Source: Pochonia chlamydosporia 170
Taxonomy: Eukaryota > Ascomycota > Sordariomycetes > Hypocreales > Clavicipitaceae
Direction: 5' to 3'
Assembly: GCF_001653235.2 (NCBI RefSeq)
Contig: NC_035790.1
Coordinates: forward strand, 1,178,001 to 1,242,000
DNA: 64,000 nucleotides
Shown here: in pieces, positions 47,716 through 58,229 of the stretch
How positions within the stretch are numbered: the first letter of the stretch is position 1
Layout: each line of letters opens with the position of its first letter
The notes under the pieces: model-generated
What the model was told of the DNA's origin: nothing
What the model saw: the letters and a program-made list of their open reading frames with translations, nothing else
The model's database searches: none
Made by a program: the position numbers and the translations under genes

Positions 47716-48087
47716 GTTGAGTGTGAGAGGGTGTGAGTCAAAGGACTAGTTGATGTCTCCGTTTACGGAATTTCAGGGTTGTCATCACCACCTCAACTAT
47801 GAGTAACATGCTGCTGGATGATTCAATTTGAGAAAAGCCGTTTCATATTAATGAGTGTTGTCATTATCGGAAGTCGCCTCAACGCCAAGTCAACCTCCCG
47901 TCCGAACACTCACTCTCGTGAATCCTGATATACAAACCATCAAAGAGAATAACCGCTAAGTTCTTTAACCTAGAAAATAGGGGCTCTCCGCTGATGCAGG
48001 GATGGTATTAGTTAATTCCGTTGACATAAACGCAACTCCTAGGCAACTCGTCACTCTCCCCTCAATCACCCTCATCCTCACATCTTC
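47716..48087. other. Intergenic region between the GNAT gene and the acidic hypothetical gene
   Basis: Contains the GNAT promoter and the 3' end of the hypothetical gene. No gene or RNA seen. Confidence 0.35.
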
Positions 48088-48648
48088 TCAACTTCTTCCT
48101 TCGTCCTTCTTACTCCCTCCCTCCCCATCCACAGCATCAAACTCAAACGGAACACTCCCTTCAACCAACCCATCCCACACATCATCCCCAGCATCCAAAA
48201 TACTCTTCCCCTCAAACTCCAACCTCTCCCTCCCATCTTCCCCAACACCAACATCGCCGCCAATCAATCCCGCAGCCTCAGCCTGTCTCATCATCTCCCT
48301 CACGGCCTCCACCTCCGGATCCATTTCCATATCCTCAAACAGATTCGTAAACGCCTCATCATAACACTCTGGCGGTGTTCTCCGCCCCTCAATAGACAGT
48401 GCCTGAATGTTATCATACACGAATCCAGCGTATGATGTGAGAGTCTGTAAGTCTAGCATGGAACTCTTTCCGCTGATGGTCTCTGAATCGTCATCTTGCT
48501 CATAATCCGCAGTATCGTATATGTTCAATTCTCCGCCCTGGTTTCGTATCTTCTTCTTGTGTTTTTCGTCTGAAGCGTGGCTTTGTTCCTCCCGTTCAGC
48601 CAATTTGCCCTTCTCAGGGGGATCAGTGCATCCTGCTGGGTGTGGCAT
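48088..48648 (-). CDS. Small acidic protein of unknown function
   Basis: A 186-residue frame from an ATG at 48648. I do not recognise it. It is hydrophilic, with a Lys/Glu-rich start, an acidic run (YEQDDDSETISG), a more ordered middle (LDLQTLTSYAGFVYDNIQAL), an acidic helix (FTNLFEDMEMDPEVEAVREMM) and a Gly/Asp/Glu-rich end. No membrane segment or signal peptide. Codon bias looks coding. Function unknown; the middle segment could be a conserved helical core. Confidence 0.5.
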   Translation of the reverse strand: MPHPAGCTDPPEKGKLAEREEQSHASDEKHKKKIRNQGGELNIYDTADYEQDDDSETISGKSSMLDLQTLTSYAGFVYDNIQALSIEGRRTPPECYDEAFTNLFEDMEMDPEVEAVREMMRQAEAAGLIGGDVGVGEDGRERLEFEGKSILDAGDDVWDGLVEGSVPFEFDAVDGEGGSKKDEGRS

Positions 48649-49363
48649 TGTTCAACTAGGAACGGCTTGGCTTGTACAGTTGATAGTTGGACTGCTATTT
48701 TCCTAGTTTTGGTCATTTCTCTGGAAGCATGGATTCGGCGCGTAGAGGCAGTAACTTACGTTTAGTACCAGAGTGTCTAGTTGATTATCTTGACAGTTTT
48801 CTCCGGTTTTGCTGTTTATATGTGGTGATGCTGGAACCAATATGTTGAAGAATACTTTCGAGGAAGCTGTTTAGGTCTGCAACAAGACGAAATAAATAGA
48901 GTGGTGATGTATCTGAATCTTGAAAACACAAGGCACTTGCGGACAGCTGACGAACAAGTCTGAAATGAACTTTGCTACTCTGCCGGCCGTACATCACTGA
49001 CTAACACGTAAGTGAACCATACTGTTGCCGTCCTAGTTAGTAGCTGTGAACCACGTACAGCTTGTTACCCATGATTCAGACATCCCAGCATCACTACTAC
49101 GCGAGGATTCATCGCATCTTCGCTGACTGACAGATCCGAACTTCACAAGGCACACAAACTCCAATGATTCATAGCCACACATCTTCATGTTACCTAACTC
49201 GTTTCGATTCGATATCTCTAATTCAATAATGAATACAGTACTGTAAGTAAGTACACGAATATCGTGATGCCTTTGTATACCTTCATACCATTTACGCTTG
49301 GACCAAACACCTTAACGCCCTTCAAAAAACACACCATGTTGAACTCCATGGAAGCAAAACATC
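48649..49363. other. Intergenic region between the hypothetical gene and the VIT-type transporter
   Basis: 0.7 kb with the hypothetical gene's promoter and the transporter's 3' end. No gene recognised. Confidence 0.35.
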
Positions 49364-50185
49364 TCATTGACCAGGCTCCGAGCCCGCTCCAACAAGATTC
49401 ACACACAGAACCGCCGCACCCGCAGCCAGTGTCCCCAAAATGAGCATCTGAAGACCCTCCCACAAGCTTCTCTTGATACTCCTATCCTCCCCACGGAGCA
49501 CCCAGCTCTTGCCCGACCCGAAGGCCATGAGAGCAATCAGACACATGGCGATGCTCCACTGGAGGCCTTTCCCGACAGTAGAAGTAAAGAAGTACGGGAA
49601 GAGGGGGATGATACCGCCAACGACATACCCCAGCGAGATGGATAGTCCCGAGGCAACCGGCCAGATTGGAAGCTGGTCAGAGGGCTGCTCCGTCACAGCA
49701 TTGTACTGCTCCAGGCGGCGGATGGATCGTGCTACCCCGTCCGGACGATTTCTCAGCGTTGCAAGAATCTCCAGAACAGTGGTATTCGGCAGAGCCAGCG
49801 GCTCCAGATGGCTCCGAATGAGGTCCTCTCCCGATTCTTGTTCCATGTCCTTCTCGTCTATGCTGTCGCTTAGGTTACTGGTGGAGCCTCTCGAGCTTCC
49901 ATCGCGCAGCATCCCTCTCAACTCTTCTTCGTCTCCAGCACTGTCGAGCTCGTCTTTGCTTCCAGAGGAAGAAGGAACTTCGTCTAATGCGGATAAATAT
50001 CCACCGATGCCCATGCTGATGCTTCCAGCGCACAACTCAGCCAGACCAGCGTAGATGACGGTATCAGCCCTCCCCAGTGAGCTGAGCCCTGCAGTGAGGG
50101 CAAATGGAACGGTCAAGCCATCTGAGAAGCCCAAGGTGAAGTCGGAGAGAAAGCGGGTTAGGCACGGGCTTTTCGATTTCGGCAT
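49364..50185 (-). CDS. VIT1/CCC1-family iron/manganese transporter
   Basis: A 273-residue protein from MPKSKSPCLTRFL. The first helix has the family phrase FTLGFSDGLTVPFALTAGLSSLG, followed by a second helix with ELCAGSISMGIGGYLSA. A hydrophilic, acidic loop (about residues 75-175) probably holds metal-binding residues. Three more membrane helices follow, including GLSISLGYVVGGIIPLFPYFF. This layout is typical of vacuolar Fe/Mn importers. No intron. Confidence 0.87.
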   Translation of the reverse strand: MPKSKSPCLTRFLSDFTLGFSDGLTVPFALTAGLSSLGRADTVIYAGLAELCAGSISMGIGGYLSALDEVPSSSGSKDELDSAGDEEELRGMLRDGSSRGSTSNLSDSIDEKDMEQESGEDLIRSHLEPLALPNTTVLEILATLRNRPDGVARSIRRLEQYNAVTEQPSDQLPIWPVASGLSISLGYVVGGIIPLFPYFFTSTVGKGLQWSIAMCLIALMAFGSGKSWVLRGEDRSIKRSLWEGLQMLILGTLAAGAAVLCVNLVGAGSEPGQ

Positions 50186-50582
50186 TGTGGTCAACGGGAA
50201 GCGTTTTATGTCTATTCGTATGATATTTTCGTGCAATGGTAGTCGGTCGAGTTCATCAACTTAGACGTAGCAAACTCTCTCGTTGGCAGCTCATATATTT
50301 CGCTGATAACGAATGCGGTGTGAAATTGAAGGTGCAAACGCATGACAGTCACTTTCAGGACATGACAGTGCAGAAAGTGGCATCAAGAAGAACACAAGGA
50401 GTTTAACAAGGGGCCACAGTGAATTGAACCCCAAGAGCACAACATGGCCAGAAGTCGGGGAAATGGACCAACAATGTTGAGAAGTTGTCAAATAGAGAGT
50501 CAATCAGTGCACGTGGGCAAGACATTTGCGCACCTGCATCGCCAAGCTGGCAAGTGACCTCCCACGAATGGAGTACAAAGTA

Positions 50583-50602
50583 CATGGACATGGACATGGA
50601 CA
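50583..50602. repeat. Hexanucleotide CATGGA tandem repeat
   Basis: Three near-exact copies of CATGGA in a row. Confidence 0.6.
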
Positions 50603-50756
50603 AGGACGCACAGGCAGTATTCAACTTCAACAGCAAACCAACGGTAAAGCCATCTTCCAAGCCCCCCGTAGAAGGACCATCCCGACAAGGAAAAGCCTAG
50701 GAACTGGGAATGTGGCTGCCGGCGCCTTGCATCACCTCCCAGATGATGGCTGCTCG

Positions 50757-50772
50757 TACGGAGTACGGAGTA
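50757..50772 (+). promoter_or_regulatory. Tandem TACGGAGTACGGAGTA motif, second locus
   Basis: The same overlapping pair as at 22932, flanked by CTCG and GAGTG. It lies about 570 bp upstream of the divergent-facing VIT gene start. Confidence 0.45.
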
Positions 50773-52124
50773 GAGTGCCACTCAATGCCCATCCCCACAC
50801 CCAACACCGAAGCGCACCAGAACCCCTTCCATCGTACACCAAGCGATGTCACATCACAACTCAATAAGACCAGCAATGCGGAGTCCTCTCTACGAGCTGC
50901 ACCGCCAACATCCCCCAATTCCAGTAATGGAACGGAAAGAAACGTCCTTGTAAGCGACTATCGGCCGCAGAACCCCGAGATGACCGCAACAATTCAGCAC
51001 ACGGTCAGTAATCGCCAAGCTTGCGAATTCAGGAAACCTCCAGAGCCGCCCTAAAATAACGGCCAAACGACGGAGCATCCCGTCACAATTTCGTTATGTC
51101 GCCGAACATCGCCGCGTCAGTGCCAACCGCACACAAAATCCTCCGGGCCAACCGACATTTCGGAAAGTCACTCAAATCGTCATTCTCTCCGCTCCATCAA
51201 TATTGAATCTTGACACGCAGAATCTGCGAGTTGGCCCAACGTAATCTCGACTTCCAAAAGCAGCAGCGAATCGGCTCGCCCACGTGCTCTGCTTAAGAAT
51301 CACCAACCGCTGATTCGATCACCACTTTTTTTTTCTCCGTCGGTGTCGTTTTGAGCTTGGTAGAGGACGAGGGAGGGGATGAACACCAGGTGGAGAGGCG
51401 GGGATTGCCGGTGGAGAGAACCACTTTCTTCGCCTGGAGGACAAGGGTCATGATAATCCCTGGAACCCCAATGACCTTTCGCTTTGTCTGAGGAGCTCGG
51501 TTGCATGCTTGGCTTACTTGGTGGCGGCTAACAGGCTCCCCCACCGTGCTCAAAGGACAAAAGGATCTGTGGCTCCAGTCTGGCTTTCAATGCCGGCTTG
51601 GCTGGCCAAGAGATCTTGGGGGCTGTCTGGGCGCATTGGCTTGGCAGTCTCAGTAACCACCGTCGAAACAAGTTGAAGACAACCGCACAGCAATTTGATG
51701 GACAGAAAATAATTGATGGTTTTGTCCATCCTCTGGTGCATCGCCACCAGCTTCACGATGATCTCGGAGCCCAAAACCACAAAAGGCAGGACACCAGGAG
51801 ATGGCAAGATGGTAGGTACCTAGGCATGTAATGGTGCTTCCAAACCTGGCCGTGGCGCCCAGGATCAGGTTGGTGCTGGGCCAAGCGCTCTCTTTTCTCA
51901 ATAACTCTCCAAGATTGAGGTGTGCAAGAGCCAAAAAATTATGGCACATTGGTCTATTGGTGTACAGTACAGTAACATGCATGTGCTTCTTAACGCCGTT
52001 GGTAAATTATTTTACCATGATTCAGATTCACCTTAGATACAACATCCCTCTAATTATGCCCAAATCATGTCCCTCTCGGCTACGCAGGAAGGACGGCTAA
52101 ATGTAACTATATACTTGTAGAAAT

Positions 52125-53476
52125 TTATTTTTTCTTGGGTTCGTAGCCCTTGGGGGGGTGCAAACCATCCGCAGTCTCAATGGTGTCCTTGTAGTACGTA
52201 GGGGCATTGCTGTGCTTCCAAGTGTCCTTGATGGACTGAAGAATAGGACGGCCATTGTAAGCTTTGTCAAGGTCGAGGTTAGGCTTGGGGAAGATCTTGT
52301 TGCCGCCCTGGTCACTGAAATGGCCAGCGTAAGACAAATTCCAGAACATGCCCTGAAGCTGCTGCTGCGACTTCCACTGCCGAAGCTTGTCGCCAGTCTT
52401 GTCGGCAACCATTTTGAAGACGTTGGCACCAACATCCCATCGGCCAAGGGTGGGAAGATCCCAGTTAGCAGAGACGGTAGCAATCTCCGAGTAGTGGTTA
52501 TAAAAGTTCTTGTCTTCAGTGCCAACCAGATGTTTGGGAACAGCATCACCAAGAAGGATACCCAGAATGTTGTTGCGCTCAGCATAGCTTTCGTTCTCAT
52601 CCCAGGTTACCAGGACGAGGGTGTTCTGCATAAAGTTCTTGTCCTGAAGAAGGGGCTCAAGGAACTTGCGGCACCAGACACCAGCAACAGTGACGGACGT
52701 GTCATGTCCATCGGAGGTCATGTTGGGGGTGATGAACATCCACTGAGGCAGCTTGTTTGCCTTGAGATCCTTGTGGAACTGGGAGCGCGACGTGTCAATA
52801 AGAGACAAGTTCTTGATCTGCGACAGCTTCTGCTCGGAATGGGTGATGCTGTCATGCAAAACGGCAGGGTTATGCTTGCGGACATAGTCATTGGCGCCAT
52901 TCTTCTGGTTAACGTACGCCATGCCCTCGAATCCGGAGAAGGGCATGTCCTCCTGATAATGGCCCCATGAGATGCCCTTGGTATCCAGGAGATCAATGAC
53001 AGTAGAAATGTTGCGAGGCGAGCGGGTGAAGTCGTCGTTCTCCATGCCAAAGTAGTCTCCAGCAATCGCAGCCATATAGTTGGGCTCAGAGGGATGGGTA
53101 ACGGCGAAATAGTTTGACAGAGTAATACCCTTCTTGGTGAACCAGTTGAAGTTGGCTGCAAAGCACATATGTTAGAATGTGGTTACAACTCCAATCACTG
53201 AGATTTACTATTTTTGAAAGTTTGAGAATTCCACTCACGGTCACCAAAGGACTTGTCATAGTTCTGATTCTCAAAATATATGATGGCAAGTCGGTCAAAG
53301 GCCTTGCCCTTCACATGGCTGGTAGGGCTGCTGGTCTTGGCCGTGGCGGCAGCCTTGGCGACATCAGCAGAGGCGGTAGCTGTGTACTTGGTCTCCCAGC
53401 CGTCTTGAGGCTTGCAAGGAGTAGCGGCAACGAGGCCAGCGACGGCCAGGAAGCTGGCAGCAGTCTGGAAAAGCAT
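52125..53476 (-). CDS. Secreted acid phosphatase (phosphoesterase family)
   Basis: Two exons, 53476-53239 and 53155-52125 (83-nt intron), give 422 residues. A signal peptide (MLFQTAASFLAVAGLVAA) is followed by a phosphoesterase domain: AIIYFENQNYDKSFGD, HPSEPNYMAAIAGDYFG, TPNMTSDGHDTSVTVAG and LVLVTWDENES. These match fungal acid phosphatases of the PhoA/phospholipase C-like group, which hydrolyse phosphate monoesters outside the cell. Several NxS/T sites suggest N-glycosylation. The C-terminus is short and basic (YEPKKK). Induction by phosphate limitation is typical of the family but not shown here. Confidence 0.9.
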
Positions 53477-55199
53477 CTTTTCGTCTTCAGCTTTCAAACC
53501 TGAAGCAATTGGATTGGTGAAGAAAAGAAAAGACAGCCTGTCAAATGGCTCGACTAAAATTGTCGTCACTTCGGGGCGGAGCGTTTACTTAAGGTCCCAG
53601 GAAGCGTCCACCCCGACGTCAATGCAACAGAGAATTATGCTCAACCAGAACTTGTCTGTGCATCCTTCATCAAGCGGGTACCGTTCAAGGAGCGCCATAG
53701 CTGTCTTGAGCCAACCTACCTAGGTAGGTACTCGTCGACACTGGCAACTCGGTACTTCAGCCATCACAGTTGGTCTTCTGGCGGATTTGGGTGGCGGCAG
53801 GGGCTTGCTGACCCGCATTGCCGCGTGTGGTAGGTCCAACGGTGTGCCACATGCCATCTGGTAATGCGAATCCAAAAGTTATGGATTGGCTGTGTTATCA
53901 GGTAGCCAACTATTCATGGACACGGCCACCGCCGAGATGTTGGATTCGTGCCTTTGTCCGTATCAAGCGATACGATGGCATCCGGGTTGGGCCCTGAGCT
54001 CTACCCATACGACGCGATACAACATGTTGCCAGCACGGCAATGCTTGGAGTAATCCAGTTCCCCAGAAAAGCAAGGGGCATTCATTTGTTGACTGATCCT
54101 CAAATCGTGTAAGCCCCCGGGTTTCCAACATTTTCGCAACCCTGATCCACCTCTCGGTCTCTCGTCGGGAGACAATGCGACAAGGCTATTGACATGTTTG
54201 CTCGAAGTTCCGGACCAAATTAGCGAGTAGCCAGACTTGCCAGACCAAACGAAAGAAAATGGGCCGGCCAACCAAAGGACACCGAACTTCTCGAACAATA
54301 CAAGCTCGATTGTTGTCAAAAATCCATGATCTGCACCTGCAGGTCCCATTCTTTCCATGCTGGCCACTGAGAACAGAGTTCCAGGATACCAGGGGTCGCA
54401 GCATGTGGGGCTGAATTCAACTTTCAGACAAGGTTTGTCTGTTCGAACTGTGGAGAGAAAGAGAGTGTCGGAAGGTGCCTATCTGGCTGCCCGTTTAATT
54501 TGTCCGTCTTATCCAACGTCGGGTCGCCCGTTCGGCCTTGGGCAGTTAGTCCATGGTCTCTGCAGAGAGAAGCATTTTGTGAAGCTTGCGATCCTCAATT
54601 GCAGCGTGAGGGTGGACTGTTTTCGATGGTCATTTTTGACAAGCAGGGGGTCGCATGCACTGTCGCGTGCCGATTCATCCGTCTAGGAAGGCCAGTCGTC
54701 CATCAAATCGAGCACGTTGCTGGACCAGTTTACTTGGTGCCATCTCCATCAGAGGTCCCTGGTCTAGTGGAGTATGCTGGCTGGTGTTGATGCTACCCAA
54801 TAGCATCTGACAGCCTCATCACGCGCATCCTGTCAGAAGGTTCTTGAGTCTCAACTTGGCTTCTCTGCCTTGCAAATCCAGTTCCATCTCATCCACGCGG
54901 CCAAGGCCATTATTCCCGCTCGTGCGATGCTTGCCGTCTTGCCGAACGATACCCTGGCTGTCAAGTAATCCGATTTATCGCTTACTGCATTGGTCACCGG
55001 CGTCTCTTGCTTGCGTCGCTTGTGATTTTGAGGAGCCGGTCCGCGGCTCATTGAAGCGTAAGGAAAGCTGGCCATGCGATTTGAGTGCAATCAGCTGTCA
55101 TACAAGTCGACGTAGACAAACTCGGGGGCAGCTTTGCCAGTCGCTGGCAGCAACATTCAACCAGATAGCAGCTCTGTGTTTGGTGTCCTGTCACGCAGG
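53477..55199. other. Divergent acid phosphatase/multicopper oxidase intergenic region
   Basis: 1.7 kb between two start codons. Two adjacent CCAGAC words at 54231 and 54240. No gene recognised, though small frames occur. Confidence 0.4.
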
Positions 55200-57329
55200 A
55201 TGTCCTCGAGAGAGGATGTAGAGGATGTAGAGACTGCGGAGCGAGCAGAGGAGCAGCCATTCCTGACCAGAGAAACGGAAGGAGACGGCGAGGCAAGCGA
55301 GGCAGGTGCAACTCCATCCCCTTCCACAAGACTCAACAACCCACCCGCCTGGTCTGAAAAGAGCCGAGCCGGAAGGCCGCACGGATTATGCAAGTTGAGC
55401 CTCTTCATCCTCCTATTCCTTGTCACCATCTTGGGATTGTCTGGCTTAATATTGAGCTTCCCACCGAAGGGGACAAGGAATTCTGATAATGACGCCCATT
55501 CTCATGGCGACCAAGAGAAGACTCACCAAGACGATCCCAATCATGGTCACACTGGAGACGAGAAACCAAGCATTGTTCACTATCACGAAGACATACCCGG
55601 CTTGCCACGACTGAGAGACACTTCTGAGTATGTTCTTTCTCCGTCATGGGACCGCAGTTCAGCGCCGGTAACCAGGGAATATCACTGGACCATTGCAGAT
55701 GGCGAGTTGAATCCTGATGGAGTCTATCGACCCATGATCCTCATCAACAATCAATTTCCTGGCCCCTTGGTCGAGTGCAATGAAGGAGATACCATCATTG
55801 TTCAGGTGGAAAACAAGGCTGTCAATGCCACGTCAATCCATTTCCACGGGCTGTTTCAGAATGGCACCAACTTCATGGACGGCACTGTTGGTGTCACTCA
55901 ATGTCCCATTGCCCCAAACTCCAACTTCACGTATGAATTTGTGGTTCAAGGGCAATCCGGCACGTATTGGTATCACGCACATCACAGTGCTCAGGCTTCA
56001 GACGGTTTACTTGGTCCTGTGGTGATTCATTCCAAAGATGAACTTACGCTCCAAGAATTGGACTATGCGACAGACCGCGTCATCATGGTCCAGGATCATT
56101 ACCACAATACCACTGCTGAGCTGTTAATGGGCTATCTCCGGCCAGACGGTGAAAATGATGAGCCGGTTCCGGACAACCCTCTAATAAATGGCCGTGGCGT
56201 GAGGAACTGTAACGACTTCAAGGGATGGCGTTGCGACAGCAGCAATACATCTAAGCCGATTTTCGACCTGACGGCAGGGCAACGACATCGGCTTCGATTT
56301 ATCAATGTTGGAGCTTTTGCCGAGTTCCAAATTCAAATAGACGAGCACCCCTTTTACATTACAGAGGTGGACGGAACAGATGTTCATCCAGAACCTTTCC
56401 ACCGTCTCAATATCTTACCCGCCCAACGCTACAGTGTCATCGTAGACACCAACATCACCACGACAGATACATATTGGCTGCGGGCCAGAATGGTCACACA
56501 CTGCTTCACGACCAAGAACAATCGACTGCAGCCTGAAATTAGAGGCATAGTCCGTTACATATCACCTAACACGAAGCCCCTAACCTCCGATCCACAAAGC
56601 AAAGAGTGGTCAGAAGCTATCGAGGTACAGTGTCGCGACCTCAACACATCAGCTTTGCATCCCGTTCAGCATATGAAGCCTCCCCCGGCAGACGACTTTG
56701 TCACTCTCAGATCCAATTTCATGATTGGAGACTGGCGGCTTGCCCGCGGCTTCTTCAATGAATCAACATGGCATGCAAATGCAACGCACCCATCCCTCTA
56801 TCGATTTCTCGATGCCAAGCCCGAACTGAGCTCCCTCGAAACGCCATTAGCCATCAATGACAAAGCATTCGACAAAGAACATGATTTTGTCCTTCAAACC
56901 AAGGGTATCCGCACCGTTGACATCTCCATCAATAACTTCGACGATGGCGCACATCCTTTCCACCTCCACGGCCACAAATTCTTCCTCGTCGCTCAAGGCC
57001 GAAGCGGGTATCCTCCCACAGCAGCCACTCTGGACAAATACCTACAAGAACACAGTGGCATACTTGATAATCCCTTGCGCAGGGATACCGTCACCGTGGA
57101 AGGCTATTCCTGGGCCATAGTGCGTGTCGTCCTCGATAACCCGGGCCTATGGACACTTCATTGCCATAATACATGGCACTCCGAATCCGGCATGGTGATG
57201 CAGTTACTCGTCCACAGCGAAGTAGTAAGTGGATGGAAAGTGGACCCGAAGCATAGGTCCATGTGTGGGCTTCCAGGCGTTATGTCTGGCATGAGACCAG
57301 ATGATAGTATTTGGTTTGGTAGTTTTTAA
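55200..57329 (+). CDS. Membrane-anchored multicopper oxidase (laccase/ferroxidase-like)
   Basis: An intronless 709-residue protein. The ATG at 55200 (MSSREDVEDVE) is chosen; an upstream TTG would add 22 unconserved residues. The N-terminal 62 residues are cytosolic and acidic. One membrane helix (63-87, LSLFILLFLVTILGLSG) makes it a type II protein with an extracellular or lumenal catalytic part, preceded by a His/Asp-rich stalk. Copper ligands are complete: HFHG (His214, His216), WYHAHHS (His259, His261), HPFHLHGH (His585, His588, His590) and HCHNTWHSESGM (His654, Cys655, His656, His660), with Met665 at the axial position. Substrate (phenols or iron) is not settled. The anchor is unusual, since most laccases are secreted. 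Confidence 0.9.
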   Translation: MSSREDVEDVETAERAEEQPFLTRETEGDGEASEAGATPSPSTRLNNPPAWSEKSRAGRPHGLCKLSLFILLFLVTILGLSGLILSFPPKGTRNSDNDAHSHGDQEKTHQDDPNHGHTGDEKPSIVHYHEDIPGLPRLRDTSEYVLSPSWDRSSAPVTREYHWTIADGELNPDGVYRPMILINNQFPGPLVECNEGDTIIVQVENKAVNATSIHFHGLFQNGTNFMDGTVGVTQCPIAPNSNFTYEFVVQGQSGTYWYHAHHSAQASDGLLGPVVIHSKDELTLQELDYATDRVIMVQDHYHNTTAELLMGYLRPDGENDEPVPDNPLINGRGVRNCNDFKGWRCDSSNTSKPIFDLTAGQRHRLRFINVGAFAEFQIQIDEHPFYITEVDGTDVHPEPFHRLNILPAQRYSVIVDTNITTTDTYWLRARMVTHCFTTKNNRLQPEIRGIVRYISPNTKPLTSDPQSKEWSEAIEVQCRDLNTSALHPVQHMKPPPADDFVTLRSNFMIGDWRLARGFFNESTWHANATHPSLYRFLDAKPELSSLETPLAINDKAFDKEHDFVLQTKGIRTVDISINNFDDGAHPFHLHGHKFFLVAQGRSGYPPTAATLDKYLQEHSGILDNPLRRDTVTVEGYSWAIVRVVLDNPGLWTLHCHNTWHSESGMVMQLLVHSEVVSGWKVDPKHRSMCGLPGVMSGMRPDDSIWFGSF

Positions 57330-58229
57330 AATTTGTCCTATAAATTGTTCATAAACAGCACGGCTACCACCAGGAACGCGATTGAGAATTGATTTTGGAC
57401 ACCGGGGATACATGATGGGGAAGCGGGCTTGCATTAGCTGAGCGATACCAGGCGTATATATTTGACCCGTATGATGATGTACTTATTTGATGTCCTGTTG
57501 GAACACGCACATAACTTAGCACTTCTAATCAATGAAAAAGCTCATTTGATCTCAAAAACCAAATCTGCACAAATTTTCAACGTTGTCGAGGCAGAAACAG
57601 TCCATGTTTCCGGAGCATTCATCACACGTTCATCAACACCAAAGAAAATCATTTGCCGTCTGCCTTTTACAGTGTTCAAATATTCTATCTATTCTCTAGG
57701 TTTCCCTTCAGCCGGATGCTGGCATTAGTATCCCTTCTATTGGCATAGTTCCTTCCCCATTTTTGCTTGAAAACAAACCCCTTGTGCAAAACAACACACC
57801 CCATGTCCAGTTGTTACAAAACGAAACTTTCTCGTTTGGTGGCGAGTTTCTTCTCATCCTCGTCCAACCTCTCTCGTCCATTAGACGGTATGCAATTACA
57901 ATAATACAATATTTGGTGTAGTAGACCAACAAAGTAGCAAGGAGAGCCCGGAACGCCAGGGCCAATGACATATGCTGGCGAAGTAAAGGTGTAATACTAA
58001 AAGAAATATAGGTTTGATCAAATATCCCAAGCTCGGTTGTGCTTGGAAAGAGAGCCCAACGCCGGTAATGAAAAGGTGAAACGACTTTTATGAACCTTCG
58101 CAATGCTTTCCAAATGCAGAGTTAAAAACATAATAGCGCAGATGAAACAAACGCCTTTGGGGAACGCCTTTTCGAAAAGAAAGATCTTTGGTGTTTAGCG
58201 AGCGTCTTATATACGGAGGATCTCTGTGT
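57330..58229. other. Convergent 3' region of the oxidase and the Zn2Cys6 gene
   Basis: 0.9 kb, AT-rich, no supported gene; two facing 3' UTRs are expected. Confidence 0.4.

Larger units (their letters stand above)
50186..52124. other. 1.9-kb gene-free region
   Basis: No convincing coding region on either strand. It contains a tandem TACGGAGTA pair at 50757-50772, a three-copy CATGGA repeat at 50583-50602, and the acid phosphatase 3' end near 52100. It probably carries the transporter promoter. Confidence 0.4.

Noticed and set aside
55134..55199. A 22-residue N-terminal extension of the multicopper oxidase
   Set aside because: It begins at TTG, not ATG, and adds nothing conserved; the ATG at 55200 is sufficient.
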